DNA from: Actinomycetes bacterium
GTDB lineage: Bacteria > Actinomycetota > Acidimicrobiia > Spongiisociales > UBA4744
Assembly: GCA_024641205.1 (NCBI GenBank)
Contig: JAHEDM010000020.1
Coordinates: 1-13,243 of the forward strand
Length of the DNA: 13,243 bases
Direction of reading: 5' to 3'
Both the position numbers and the translations under genes were made by a program. The notes below the pieces were generated by a model. It ran no database searches. It saw only the letters and a program-made list of their open reading frames with translations, and was not told where the DNA came from. Positions within the stretch are counted from its first letter, which is position 1. Every line of letters starts with the position of its first letter. Shown here in pieces: positions 13,208 to 13,243 of the stretch.

Positions 13208-13243
13208 TGCCCGCCCTTTTGGACGTAATTCTTTACAAACTCC
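13204..13243 (-). CDS. pup: Pup (prokaryotic ubiquitin-like protein), C-terminal end only
   Basis: On the minus strand the last twelve codons before a TGA read EFVKNYVQKGGQ. This is the conserved C-terminal tail of Pup. The upstream part of the roughly 60-70-residue protein lies outside the window. The final residue is Gln, so Dop must deamidate it to Glu before PafA can ligate it to lysines. The stop codon overlaps the prcB start as ATGA. Position directly before prcB and the exact tail make the assignment firm despite the short length. Confidence 0.93.
   Translation of the reverse strand, partial: EFVKNYVQKGGQ

Noticed and set aside
1..13243. Defence island, mobile element, CRISPR array or novel gene cassette
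   Set aside because: Nearly every gene belongs to a recognised housekeeping family in a conserved actinobacterial order, with no transposase, integrase, terminal repeats, spacer arrays or abrupt change in composition apart from the Asp-rich tract.

Overview
The window looks like chromosomal DNA from a high-GC Gram-positive bacterium (Actinomycetota). The marker is a Pup-proteasome locus: the end of pup, then prcB, prcA, pafA, pafB and pafC. It is followed by tatA, tatC and a HelY-type Ski2-like helicase, in the same order as in mycobacteria. A DUF4193 zinc-ribbon protein, another actinobacterial family, supports this. Divergence from mycobacterial proteins, the interposed genes and the absence of mycobacterial neighbours suggest a non-mycobacterial, perhaps deep-branching lineage such as Acidimicrobiia. 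The class is a guess. There are 17 genes: 15 complete and 2 cut by the window edges. All but one lie on the minus strand, so transcription runs from high to low coordinates. No gene-free stretch exceeds about 140 bases. I see no rRNA or tRNA genes, insertion sequences, CRISPR arrays or phage genes.

Region 1 (13243 to 11736, minus) is the proteasome core. The last codons of pup, ending in the Lys-Gly-Gly-Gln tail, overlap the prcB start, and prcB overlaps prcA by four bases. The three genes therefore form one tightly coupled unit for the protein tag and the 20S peptidase. dop and the ring ATPase (mpa/arc) are not in view and may lie upstream of pup.

Region 2 (11721 to 11276) interrupts the locus. 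A plus-strand DUF2007 gene with a C-terminal membrane helix is convergent with prcA and divergent from pafA. The 83-base divergent spacer has a 6+2+6 palindrome and a -10-like element placed for a leaderless pafA transcript starting at GTG.

Region 3 (11275 to 7517, minus) holds pafA (Pup ligase), pafB and pafC (WYL-domain DNA-damage regulators) and an unassigned 100-residue zinc-ribbon protein. Region 4 (7442 to 2943, minus) is a chain of four genes linked by ATGA/GTGA overlaps: tatA, tatC, helY and a diacylglycerol-kinase-like lipid kinase. It is preceded by two compact hairpins.

Region 5 (2870 to 1, minus) begins with its own promoter-like element. It contains a DUF4193 protein with an extreme Asp-rich repeat domain, then a polyprenol-phosphate mannosyltransferase-like GT2 enzyme, a GNAT acetyltransferase, a Nudix hydrolase and a truncated M20 metallopeptidase. 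The last four overlap one another and probably form one operon. The window is mostly well-known housekeeping machinery. The less explained parts are the DUF2007 insert and its palindrome, the zinc-ribbon gene between pafC and tatA, and the acidic repeat of the DUF4193 protein.
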